In this document: positions 1 to 5,391 of the stretch, piece after piece
How the letters are laid out: every line of letters begins with the position of its first letter
How positions within the stretch are numbered: the first letter of the stretch is position 1
Source: JAADDK01 sp964425415
Lineage (GTDB): Archaea > Thermoplasmatota > Thermoplasmata > Thermoplasmatales > Aciduliprofundaceae
DNA: 5,471 nucleotides
Assembly (NCBI GenBank): GCA_964425415.1
Contig: CAYRMJ010000079.1
Span: 1-5,471, forward strand
Direction of reading: 5' to 3'
The notes under the pieces: model-generated
The model's input: only the letters and a program-made list of their open reading frames with translations
Databases searched by the model: none
What the model was told of the DNA's origin: nothing
Position numbers and translations under genes: made by a program

Positions 1-2
1 CC

Positions 3-2138
3 GTGCTCTTCATTCTCAGCGATTGGGATTCGGATAGAGATATCTCTGATTCTCCGTTCAACGCGGGGATTGGAGTTAGATTTGGAACATTTCAGAATTC
101 AACAATAAATATCGGATCTATAAATCATCTAAACAACACCAATTTAGTGAGTGAAGAGAGGTATAACATGAATTCAAGAAGTTCATCTGTCCACACACCA
201 ATAAGAATAAATGGTGATGATGATTTTACCTATGAAAACGGTGTTGTTGGCGGCAGCGGAACGGAGAGTGATCCATACATCATATCTGGGTGGGATATTG
301 ATGCGCATGGGGCAGGCACGGCCATTTACATAGGAAATACAACAAAGTATTTTGTAGTGAAAGATTGCAACGTTTACAACACCTCATGGATATCATGGCC
401 TTATGCTCCAAGCGCGGGATTGATGCTTTACAATGTCACCAATGGAACAATAAAAAACAGCACATCTTCCAACACGGGAGAAGGTATATATTTGCTGTCT
501 GCCCATGACAACCATATCTACGAGAACAACGTTTCAAAAAACGATTACGGAGTATATGTTGATACCTCTTCCAACAATGAGATATACAATAACAATGCAT
601 CTAATAACGGAGTTGGCATAGAGCTATGTTATTCTAGCAACGAAAATTATGTTTACGAGAATACCGGATCTAATGACAATTACGGAGTCTATATCCTATA
701 CTCAAACAACAATACAGTGGTCAACAATTTCATATCAAAGAACAAGCATGGTATATATTTGGTCAATTCTGATAGCAATCTAATTCAAGGAAATACCGTT
801 AAATCTAGCAAATATGAGGGAATATCGGTATCCCACTCCGATGAAAACACCGTTCATGGTAATGTGATATCTGAGAGCAAATACGGGATAAAAGTGATTA
901 ATTCTCAGAATAACGATGTTGATGGAAACATTGCATCTGATAACAGATACGGAATATACGTGACTTATGCAAATGATAACGTAATCTCCAATAATATTGC
1001 GTCTTCAAACAGATATGGCATCTATTTTGCACATTCAAAAGAGAATAACATATCCAATAACATAGCAACATCCAATAAACAAGATGGTATTTTAATTAAA
1101 TATTCCAACAACAACTCCATATTTGAAAACGAAGCATCCTCTAACAAATACGGAATTCATCTCTACCATTCAACAAACAACACCATTATTGGGAACAATG
1201 CATCATCTAACAATAGGGGAATATACGTTGTATCTTCCAATGGAGATTTATTAAGCAATAATACTGCCTCATCTAATAAGTACGATGGAATCCAGATAAA
1301 AAACTCAGAAAATGAGAGAATATTTGAGAATAATGTATCCTTCAACAGGTATGGAATATACGTTCACTCATCCTCTAATTCAACCATCTCAAACAACAGT
1401 GCTGAGTACAATCATTATGGAATATATCTCTCTGGTTCATATAACAACACTTTGCTAAAAAACAACGCATCCTCAAATGATCAAGGATTATACATCTACT
1501 CTTCAGATAACAATACTTTGATTAACAACACCGCTTACTCAAACAAGTACGACGGCATNNNNNNNNNNNNNNNNNNNNNNNNNNNNNNNNNNNNNNNNNN
1601 NNNNNNNNNNNNNNNNNNNNNNNNNNNNNNNNNNNNNNNNNNNNNNNNNNNNNNNNNNGTGTATAACAACAGATATGGCATCTATCTCAAATCATCAAAC
1701 AACAATACATTCTGCGGCAACAAAATAGAGAACAACACAAAGTATGGAATGTATGTATATTCGGGTAGCAACAATCTTATTTATTTAAATTACTTCTATT
1801 TTAACAACGGCTCTGAAAACACCTATGATTCCTCCCATGTACAGGCTTATGATGGTGGCACTAACAATCATTGGAACACGTCTAAGTATGGAAATTATTG
1901 GTTAGACTGGGCTGAAAACAACGATACAAACGACCAGAATCACGATGGAATAGTGGACTGGCCCTACGATATAAAGGGCTCTGCAGGTGCAAAAGATTAC
2001 TATCCACTTAAAAACCCAGAGAGTGTCCCAGAGTTATCTCCCCTGCTAATATTTCAAATCTTTATTTTATTTGCAATTTTCACTAAATTGAACCCCAGAA
2101 TTAGGGAGAAAATGAAGAGAGGAGTTAATAATAAATAG
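3..2138 (+). CDS. Secreted Asn-rich parallel beta-helix (NosD/CASH, PbH1-repeat) surface protein, 5' partial
   Basis: The frame is open to the left edge, so the GTG at position 3 is probably not the real start. The first residues (VLFILS) could be the end of a signal-peptide core lying outside the window. Around residues 64-120 is the entry domain common in these archaeal proteins (HTPIRI, GSGTESDPYII, GWDI, AIYIGNTT). From about 158 to 600 run some 18 visible coils of 22-23 residues, each with Y/D-G-I-Y and an inner N-N pair. This is the period of a right-handed beta-helix. The usual closing domain follows (HWNTSKYGNYW, D-x-N-x-DGIVDWPY, DYYPL; about 605-670). The C-terminus has VPELSP, a short hydrophobic span (about 679-693) and a basic tail, suggesting a membrane anchor or sorting signal. 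N-x-S/T sequons are abundant, fitting a glycosylated exported protein. Exact function is unknown; polysaccharide binding or cell-surface structure are possibilities. A gap of 100 N hides part of the repeat array. Confidence 0.85.
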   Translation: MLFILSDWDSDRDISDSPFNAGIGVRFGTFQNSTINIGSINHLNNTNLVSEERYNMNSRSSSVHTPIRINGDDDFTYENGVVGGSGTESDPYIISGWDIDAHGAGTAIYIGNTTKYFVVKDCNVYNTSWISWPYAPSAGLMLYNVTNGTIKNSTSSNTGEGIYLLSAHDNHIYENNVSKNDYGVYVDTSSNNEIYNNNASNNGVGIELCYSSNENYVYENTGSNDNYGVYILYSNNNTVVNNFISKNKHGIYLVNSDSNLIQGNTVKSSKYEGISVSHSDENTVHGNVISESKYGIKVINSQNNDVDGNIASDNRYGIYVTYANDNVISNNIASSNRYGIYFAHSKENNISNNIATSNKQDGILIKYSNNNSIFENEASSNKYGIHLYHSTNNTIIGNNASSNNRGIYVVSSNGDLLSNNTASSNKYDGIQIKNSENERIFENNVSFNRYGIYVHSSSNSTISNNSAEYNHYGIYLSGSYNNTLLKNNASSNDQGLYIYSSDNNTLINNTAYSNKYDGXXXXXXXXXXXXXXXXXXXXXXXXXXXXXXXXXXVYNNRYGIYLKSSNNNTFCGNKIENNTKYGMYVYSGSNNLIYLNYFYFNNGSENTYDSSHVQAYDGGTNNHWNTSKYGNYWLDWAENNDTNDQNHDGIVDWPYDIKGSAGAKDYYPLKNPESVPELSPLLIFQIFILFAIFTKLNPRIREKMKRGVNNK
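480..1760 (+). repeat. Coding tandem repeats of about 66 bp (22-residue beta-helix coils)
   Basis: The coil unit is roughly [YD]-G-I-Y-x5-N-N-x-I-x-N-N-x-A-S-S-N-[KR]. Most units are 22 residues (66 bp). A 23-residue unit recurs every three or four coils, often just before a unit starting DG (near 1083, 1284 and 1551). DNA copies are diverged, but short identical stretches remain: an 18-bp block occurs at both 1008-1025 and 1668-1685. These are protein-coding repeats and not CRISPR or a mobile element. Confidence 0.85.
1559..1658. other. Assembly gap, exactly 100 N
   Basis: Counting gives exactly 100 N, the customary placeholder for a scaffold gap of unknown size. It falls inside the repeat array, the likely cause of the break. 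Both flanks read in the same frame across the placeholder, but 100 nt does not match a whole number of coils. Confidence 0.97.
2125..2138 (+). promoter_or_regulatory. Possible TATA box for the aMBF1 unit
   Basis: The AT-rich run TTAATAATAAATAG is centred near 2133, within the last codons of the beta-helix gene. An archaeal start site about 26 nt downstream would fall near 2159. That places the GGTGA ribosome site at the very 5' end of a leader of about 11 nt. The position fits well, but AT-rich words are common here. Confidence 0.4.
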
Positions 2139-2159
2139 TTTGTAAGCATACGATTGCAC

Positions 2160-2164
2160 GGTGA
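2160..2164 (+). promoter_or_regulatory. Shine-Dalgarno site that sets the aMBF1 start
   Basis: GGTGA lies 5 nt before the ATG at 2170. The alternative GTG start at 2161 is part of this site itself and has no ribosome site of its own, so ATG 2170 is preferred. The gfcR site at 3449-3455 has the same 5-nt spacing. Confidence 0.7.
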
Positions 2165-2169
2165 AGAAT

Positions 2170-2655
2170 ATGATTTGTGAGCTGTGTGGTAAGGATGTGC
2201 CTCGCCTTCACAGGGTTGTGATTGAAGGTGTTATCATGAATGTCTGTGACGATTGCGCTCGTTTTGGAAAAGAAGTCAAAAAAGGAGAAATTCCTAAAGA
2301 AGTTAAATATTTACCTCCCGAAGTGGTGCGTGAGCGAGTGGAGCGAGCTAAAAAACGTAGGTATCGCGATATTGAAGAAGAGGAAGTTCTGGTTGAAGAT
2401 TATCCCGAACTAATAAGAAAAGCAAGGGAAAGTCGCGGATGGACACAGGAGGATCTGGCAAAGAGAATACTGGAGAAAAAAACAGTGATATCCAAGCTTG
2501 AGCGGGGCGAAATGAGGCCTGATGAAAAGTTAATAAAAAAGCTTGAAAAAGTTCTCAACATACGACTTAAAGAAAAAGTTAGCGGTGTGTATCGCAAAGA
2601 GGAAAAGAAAGCACGGGGAATGACTTTAGGAGACTTGCTTAGTGGTGCAATATGA
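2170..2655 (+). CDS. Archaeal multiprotein bridging factor 1 (aMBF1), zinc ribbon plus HTH
   Basis: The protein is 161 residues from ATG 2170; the longer frame from GTG 2161 adds only MKN. The N-terminus MICELCGKDV opens a zinc ribbon with C3/C6 and C26/C29 (C-x2-C twice). A charged linker with basic KKRRYR (about 61-66) follows. A Cro/C1-type helix-turn-helix occupies about 79-133 (RESRGWTQEDLAKRI, then VISKLERGEMRPDE). The conserved end is MTLGDLLSGAI. This order and length are those of the archaeal MBF1 family, which associates with the transcription or translation machinery; its exact role in archaea is unsettled. The stop codon overlaps the next gene as ATGA, so the two are probably cotranscribed and translationally coupled. 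Confidence 0.92.
   Translation: MICELCGKDVPRLHRVVIEGVIMNVCDDCARFGKEVKKGEIPKEVKYLPPEVVRERVERAKKRRYRDIEEEEVLVEDYPELIRKARESRGWTQEDLAKRILEKKTVISKLERGEMRPDEKLIKKLEKVLNIRLKEKVSGVYRKEEKKARGMTLGDLLSGAI
2644..2647 (+). promoter_or_regulatory. Shine-Dalgarno site for the 75-residue membrane protein
   Basis: GGTG lies 4 nt before the ATG at 2652, inside the last codons of aMBF1. With the ATGA stop/start overlap it supports translation of this small gene. Confidence 0.5.
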
Positions 2656-2879
2656 GTGATAATGGGCAGTCAATATGTAACATCATAACTATACTTATAA
2701 TTTTTATAATTCTCCTATGGGTTCAGTACTATTTAATGAATCCAAAAAGATTTCTCAAAAAAATTGAAGAGTATCAAAATATTGACGATAAAGAAAACAA
2801 AACCTCAGAGGAGGATGAAAAAAAGTTTTATGAAGAGATTTGGAACGCCGACAAATCAGAGAGGAAGCGCTCTGATTAA
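2652..2879 (+). CDS. Small single-span membrane protein, unknown function
   Basis: This 75-residue protein has no family I recognise. One hydrophobic segment spans about residues 9-28 (CNIITILIIFIILLWVQYYL). The basic PKRFLKK follows, then a highly charged, probably helical C-terminal half rich in E, K and D. By the positive-inside rule the charged half should be cytoplasmic. It is likely a real gene: its ATG overlaps the aMBF1 stop (ATGA), a GGTG ribosome site precedes it, and the membrane-then-charged composition is typical of small membrane proteins. Its 3' end overlaps the gfcR 3' end on the other strand by 24 bp. Pairing with aMBF1 may be only transcriptional; no functional link can be read from the sequence. 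Confidence 0.7.
   Translation: MSDNGQSICNIITILIIFIILLWVQYYLMNPKRFLKKIEEYQNIDDKENKTSEEDEKKFYEEIWNADKSERKRSD
2818..2824 (-). terminator. Oligo-T tract downstream of gfcR
   Basis: Seven A on the plus strand give T7 on the minus strand, about 32 nt past the gfcR stop and inside the convergent small gene. Archaeal RNA polymerase can terminate at U-tracts without a hairpin. It may equally be just lysine codons of the plus-strand gene. Confidence 0.35.
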
Positions 2880-3443
2880 AGCGCGAAGCGGCACGCCATC
2901 AACTTCGTCATGTGATGTTTTGTTTACCAGAACAACCACTAATTTTGGAATGCCTCCGGCGTTTCTTATGTCCTCAATTGCCTTTTTCATGGTTTCGCCA
3001 GTGCTCAGAACATCATCTACAAGCACAACTTTCTTTCCTTCAATGTGCGCATAATTACTTGAAAATGCACCCTCTTCTCGTTTTGGATGTGGTCTATAAA
3101 CTATCATCTCAAGTCCAAGCTCTTCTGCTATGAATGTTGCATAAGGTATTCCGTTTATAAGCACACCCACGACTGAATCTATAGTAAACTCCCTCTTTTC
3201 CATTTCTTCCAAAATTATGTCTGTCATTATCTCAGCTATCTTTGAAATGCGGTACGGGTATATTCCAATGCTTCTCCAACCAATCTTAACATCTTTTGGT
3301 GCCTCTTCAACCTCATAGCCACGCGTTAAAAGCCACTCAACAGTGTTTGTTGAAAGATGCAACTCGGCAGCTATTTCTTTTGTGTCAAGCCCTCTCTTTC
3401 TAAGCTCCATAGCCCTGGTGGCAAGTTCCTTCACACTTTTCAT
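2856..3443 (-). CDS. gfcR: GfcR-type transcriptional regulator (HTH plus PyrE-like phosphoribosyltransferase domain)
   Basis: The protein is 195 residues from ATG 3443. The longer frame from 3479 adds MMMSPMSAEVIC, but GAGGTGA sits 5 nt before 3443 and the protein begins sensibly at MKSVKEL. An N-terminal helix-turn-helix covers about 18-41 (GLDTKEIAAELHLSTNTVEWLL). A type I phosphoribosyltransferase fold resembling orotate phosphoribosyltransferase follows: NGIP at 97-100, YRPHPKR at 116-122, and the PRPP loop VVLVDDVLSTGET at 139-151. This order defines the GfcR family, formerly annotated as PyrE-like. In haloarchaea GfcR activates sugar-catabolism genes. Whether it senses PRPP or a nucleotide, and what it controls here, is inference. 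The gene is divergent from the HD phosphohydrolase across a short promoter region and converges with the small membrane-protein gene, overlapping it by 24 bp. Confidence 0.9.
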   Translation of the reverse strand: MKSVKELATRAMELRKRGLDTKEIAAELHLSTNTVEWLLTRGYEVEEAPKDVKIGWRSIGIYPYRISKIAEIMTDIILEEMEKREFTIDSVVGVLINGIPYATFIAEELGLEMIVYRPHPKREEGAFSSNYAHIEGKKVVLVDDVLSTGETMKKAIEDIRNAGGIPKLVVVLVNKTSHDEVDGVPLRALIRALPL

Positions 3444-3448
3444 ACATA

Positions 3449-3455
3449 TCACCTC
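3449..3455 (-). promoter_or_regulatory. Strong Shine-Dalgarno site for gfcR
   Basis: The minus strand reads GAGGTGA, followed by 5 nt (TATGT) and the ATG at 3443. This near-complete match to the archaeal anti-SD decides the start against the upstream in-frame ATGs at 3479, 3476 and 3473. Confidence 0.8.
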
Positions 3456-3500
3456 AGCACTCATAGGGCTCATCATCACTCAGCGCCCTCAGGTCATCAT
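3454..3500 (-). ncRNA. Candidate C/D-box-like RNA element in the gfcR leader
   Basis: The minus strand reads, in order: C box ATGATGA (3500-3494), 10 nt, D' box CTGA (3483-3480), 3-nt spacer GTG, C' box ATGATGA (3476-3470), 12 nt (GCCCTATGAGTG), D box CTGA (3457-3454). Box sequences, order and spacings match an archaeal C/D guide RNA. Against it: the flanks GGGTG and GGTGA cannot pair into a terminal stem, and the D box overlaps the gfcR ribosome site. It may instead be a leader element, a protein operator or chance. Confidence 0.3.
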
Positions 3501-3503
3501 CAC
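3470..3503. repeat. Direct repeat in the gfcR promoter/leader
   Basis: TCATCATCAC occurs at 3470-3479 and again at 3494-3503, 24 bp apart. One copy covers the expected gfcR start site (about 3500) and the other lies just downstream. That position would suit a repressor or autoregulatory operator. The repeats also supply the C and C' boxes of the candidate RNA. Confidence 0.5.
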
Positions 3504-3517
3504 CCTTGCATTCTTTG

Positions 3518-3530
3518 AAAATATTTAATA
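3518..3530. promoter_or_regulatory. Shared divergent TATA region for gfcR and the HD phosphohydrolase
   Basis: AAAATATTTAATA is near-symmetric. On the plus strand TATTTAATA is centred at 3526, exactly 26 nt before the HD gene's ATG at 3552, which predicts a leaderless mRNA. On the minus strand TATTAAATA has the same centre and predicts a gfcR start near 3500, with a leader of about 57 nt carrying the ribosome site. One box or two overlapping boxes may serve both genes. Confidence 0.6.
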
Positions 3531-3551
3531 CTTGTCCCCCATGCGTCCTGC

Positions 3552-4325
3552 ATGCAGTTTTCAGTACCCACCAACGGAAATGCCATTCTTGAAGAAGTAG
3601 TTAGAAGAGTTAACAATGATATAGAATTGAAGACTCTTTGGAAGGCATCCAACATAATTGCCATTGACCGTCTTGGATACAATGACCATGGTCCTGTGCA
3701 TGTTAAAATTGTTGCAAATTTAGCGCTTAAAATGCTCAGAATATTGGTGAGCAGAGGAATAGAGCCGGGAGTAGTCAAAAACTATGCTCTGAGAAATGAG
3801 GATGCTGAAGTAGTCGTGTTGATGGGGGCAGTGCTTCACGATATAGGTCATGCAATACACAGGATTGAGCATGAAAATAACAGCATACCTCTCTCAATTC
3901 CAATAATAGAAAGAATTTTAAAAGGTTTATACGATGAAGAGAAAAAGGCAATAATGAAATCAGAGATTTTACATGCCATATTCTCACATCGCGCGCCAAT
4001 AATGCCTCTTACTGTGGAAGCGGGAGTGCTGAAAATAGCAGATGCCTTGGATATGGAGGAGGGAAGAGCAAGAATACCGTTTGAATCCGGTAAGGTCAAT
4101 ATCCATTCAGTTTCTGCATTGGCAATAAAAAGAGTTCAGGTTATGGAAGGAAAGGATACACCCCTGAAGATAAAAATTGAGATGAAAAACTCTGCAGGTA
4201 TATTTCAGGTTGATGAGCTGTTAAAAAACAAAATAGAGATGTCCGGTATAAAAGAATTGATAGAAGTGGAAGCTTTAGTTGTTGGAGAAACAGAAGAAAA
4301 AATTGTAAGTTATGTTAAATTTTAA
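3552..4325 (+). CDS. HD-superfamily metal-dependent phosphohydrolase
   Basis: The protein is 257 residues. The HD metal-binding set is clear: H46 and H50 (YNDHGPVH), the H96-D97 doublet with H100 (VLHDIGH), H141 and H146 (HAIFSH), and D164/D167 (KIADALD). The N-terminal two thirds is the helical HD domain. The last 90 residues or so form a beta-rich or alpha/beta domain of unknown role. HD enzymes typically hydrolyse phosphate esters, often of nucleotides or cyclic nucleotides; the substrate here cannot be told. ATG 3552 has no Shine-Dalgarno but lies exactly one archaeal promoter spacing after a TATA box, so it is probably translated leaderless. It shares its promoter region with gfcR. Its TAA overlaps the stop of the convergent FKBP gene by 4 bp. 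Confidence 0.88.
   Translation: MQFSVPTNGNAILEEVVRRVNNDIELKTLWKASNIIAIDRLGYNDHGPVHVKIVANLALKMLRILVSRGIEPGVVKNYALRNEDAEVVVLMGAVLHDIGHAIHRIEHENNSIPLSIPIIERILKGLYDEEKKAIMKSEILHAIFSHRAPIMPLTVEAGVLKIADALDMEEGRARIPFESGKVNIHSVSALAIKRVQVMEGKDTPLKIKIEMKNSAGIFQVDELLKNKIEMSGIKELIEVEALVVGETEEKIVSYVKF
4297..4302 (-). terminator. Oligo-T tract downstream of the FKBP gene
   Basis: A6 on the plus strand gives T6 on the minus strand, about 20 nt past the FKBP stop and inside the HD gene. It fits archaeal U-tract termination, though it also encodes Glu-Lys-Lys in the HD protein. Confidence 0.35.
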
Positions 4326-5119
4326 TTCTCCGCATTCTCTTTTTTATCTTCTTGCTCCTTCACTTCACTATCTTTGGACTCTTCACTTTTATCTTCGCTT
4401 TTGTTATCCACCTTTGGTTCCTCTTTCTTTTTGTAAACTTCAATGAACTTTATGTTTTTGTTGGCTACATAATCCCTTATGTCGCTCACTACCATGTACT
4501 TGGCCACGGCCCAAGCTGAATCGTATTTGCATGTATCTGATAGTTCAATTGATACATCTTCCTCGTTTACTTCAATTTTGAAGTTCTCAGTATCTTTTCC
4601 ATAGTCCATTTCTATTATAGCTCTTACTTTTTCTACATCACCCTCAACTTTCTCCACTATTTTAAACCGATATTTTAGTGTTTTACCCGCTAAGGGATGA
4701 TTGAAATCCACAATTACACGACCCGGAGTTACAGTTATTATTTTGCCGCGGCGATTGTTAATAACCACTTCCATTCCCACTTCTGGAACTGCATTTTTGT
4801 CTGCCTCTGCTACACGTCTTGCTATTTCCCGGTAGGAGTACACTTTCACAAGTTTTGAATCGCGCTCTCCGTATGCGTCTTCTGGGAGAATGGTAACTAT
4901 GTACTCTTTGCCAACTTCAGCTTTTTGAAGCTCGTCTTCCATACCCTTTATGAGCCTACCAGCTCCAACTATAGAGTACATAGGCCCATACTTTAAATTG
5001 GGATCATGAATGCCATTATCCTTTGCCACCTGCTCGTTCGTGGTGTCAAATAGCTCTTCTTTTCCGTCTTCAACTATCCACGCATCGTATTCCCATTTGA
5101 TTATGTCTCCCTTTTCCAT
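4322..5119 (-). CDS. Long archaeal FKBP-type peptidyl-prolyl cis-trans isomerase
   Basis: The protein is 265 residues from ATG 5119 (MEKGDIIKWEYDAW), where archaeal FKBPs normally begin. In-frame ATG 5167 and TTG 5224 would add an unconserved stretch that includes the promoter. The FKBP fold covers about 1-84, including the archaeal insert FDTTNEQVAKDNGI, then VGAGRLIKGMEDEL and ILPEDAYG. A SlyD-like insert-in-flap domain spans about 85-137. The fold closes with VDFNHPLAGKTLKYRFKIV (137-155), and the extra C-terminal domain of long archaeal FKBPs follows (about 160-230). Residues 230-265 are a low-complexity Lys/Glu/Ser tail, probably disordered. There is no signal peptide, so it should be a cytosolic prolyl isomerase and folding helper. 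It stands alone, converging with the HD gene (4-bp overlap). Confidence 0.92.
   Translation of the reverse strand: MEKGDIIKWEYDAWIVEDGKEELFDTTNEQVAKDNGIHDPNLKYGPMYSIVGAGRLIKGMEDELQKAEVGKEYIVTILPEDAYGERDSKLVKVYSYREIARRVAEADKNAVPEVGMEVVINNRRGKIITVTPGRVIVDFNHPLAGKTLKYRFKIVEKVEGDVEKVRAIIEMDYGKDTENFKIEVNEEDVSIELSDTCKYDSAWAVAKYMVVSDIRDYVANKNIKFIEVYKKKEEPKVDNKSEDKSEESKDSEVKEQEDKKENAEN
4340..4345 (+). terminator. Oligo-T tract downstream of the HD gene
   Basis: T6 lies 15 nt after the HD stop, opposite lysine codons of the FKBP tail. It mirrors the T6 on the other strand, so both convergent transcripts could end soon after their stops. No hairpin is needed for archaeal termination. Confidence 0.4.
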
Positions 5120-5148
5120 GGTAATCCCCACTCGGTATTTGAATTGTG

Positions 5149-5157
5149 TATTTAATT
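5149..5157 (-). promoter_or_regulatory. TATA box for the FKBP gene
   Basis: AATTAAATA on the minus strand, preceded by purine-rich GAGGAAAC that could act as BRE, is centred near 5153. A start about 26 nt downstream would be near 5127, giving a leader of about 8 nt before ATG 5119 and no room for a ribosome site. This supports 5119 as the start. Confidence 0.55.
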
Positions 5158-5208
5158 GTTTCCTCATTTTGAGGCCAATGAAAGGGGTTTGGAAAGTATT
5201 TGGGATGG

Positions 5209-5216
5209 TAATATAT
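5209..5216 (+). promoter_or_regulatory. Possible TATA box facing away from FKBP
   Basis: TAATATAT is centred near 5212. The expected plus-strand start, about 5238, coincides with an ATG that opens a 19-codon frame. The box is nearly symmetric, so it could also be a distal minus-strand FKBP promoter with a longer leader. Confidence 0.3.
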
Positions 5217-5237
5217 CTTTGCAAATAAATAACATTG

Positions 5238-5384
5238 ATGAAAGGTTATACAGGTGTATGTTTGGAGTGGATAAATGAATTGCAGGAGTGCGCATAACCA
5301 TAACGATTTTCGAGGTGCCTCTTGATGAAAATAAACCCCGAAAACTCCAAACCCGAAGGGAAGAGGGCAGGTCGGGATTCTTAA
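5238..5384 (+). other. Intergenic region with overlapping micro-ORFs; possible small transcript
   Basis: No ordinary gene fits here. Three tiny plus-strand frames overlap. Positions 5238-5297 encode MKGYTGVCLEWINELQECA and would be leaderless from the TATA at 5209. Positions 5275-5325 give 16 codons, with GGAGTG 5 nt before the ATG. Positions 5325-5384 encode MKINPENSKPEGKRAGRDS, with GAGGTG 7 nt before the ATG. The second and third share TGATG as stop/start. I recognise none of them. They may be real micropeptides, leader peptides, remains of a frameshifted gene, or chance in non-coding DNA. Confidence 0.25.
5325..5379 (-). terminator. Hairpin plus T-rich tail after the upstream minus-strand gene
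   Basis: On the minus strand AATCCCGA (5379-5372) pairs with TCGGGGTT (5341-5334) over 8 bp, one being G-U. The 30-nt interior can form a smaller stem capped by C(TTCG)G. The T-rich TATTTTC follows. The structure starts about 12 nt after the stop at 5392, where a terminator or stabilising 3' end would be expected. Confidence 0.45.
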
Positions 5385-5391
5385 ACCTATT

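Noticed and set aside
480..1760. Regularly spaced repeats suggestive of a CRISPR array
   Set aside because: The 66-bp period is one continuous reading frame of 22-residue coils with diverged copies and no spacer/repeat contrast.
3..2138. Naming the beta-helix gene nosD
   Set aside because: The fold matches the wider NosD/CASH group, but no nitrous-oxide reductase genes are nearby and many unrelated surface proteins carry this fold.
2161..2169. GTG at 2161 as the aMBF1 start
   Set aside because: The GTG is part of the GGTGA ribosome site for ATG 2170, and the family normally starts right before the first zinc-ribbon cysteine.
2764..3133. Plus-strand frames (96 and 73 residues) opposite gfcR
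   Set aside because: They are antisense to a well-supported gene, have no ribosome sites and resemble no protein I know.
3444..3479. Upstream in-frame ATGs (3479 and following) as the gfcR start
   Set aside because: GAGGTGA 5 nt before 3443 is far better, and the 12 extra residues are low-complexity repeat DNA.
3541..3600. ATG at 3541 as a start for the HD gene or a leader peptide
   Set aside because: It is out of frame with the HD protein and lies upstream of the predicted start site, so it would not be on the leaderless mRNA.
5120..5224. TTG 5224 or ATG 5167 as the FKBP start
   Set aside because: The added residues are unlike FKBPs, no ribosome site precedes them, and they would include the TATA box that fits a start at 5119.
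5334..5379. GAAGGGA motif reminiscent of SRP RNA helix 8
   Set aside because: The conserved AGCAG side and the long SRP helices are missing. The bases are better explained by the minus-strand hairpin.
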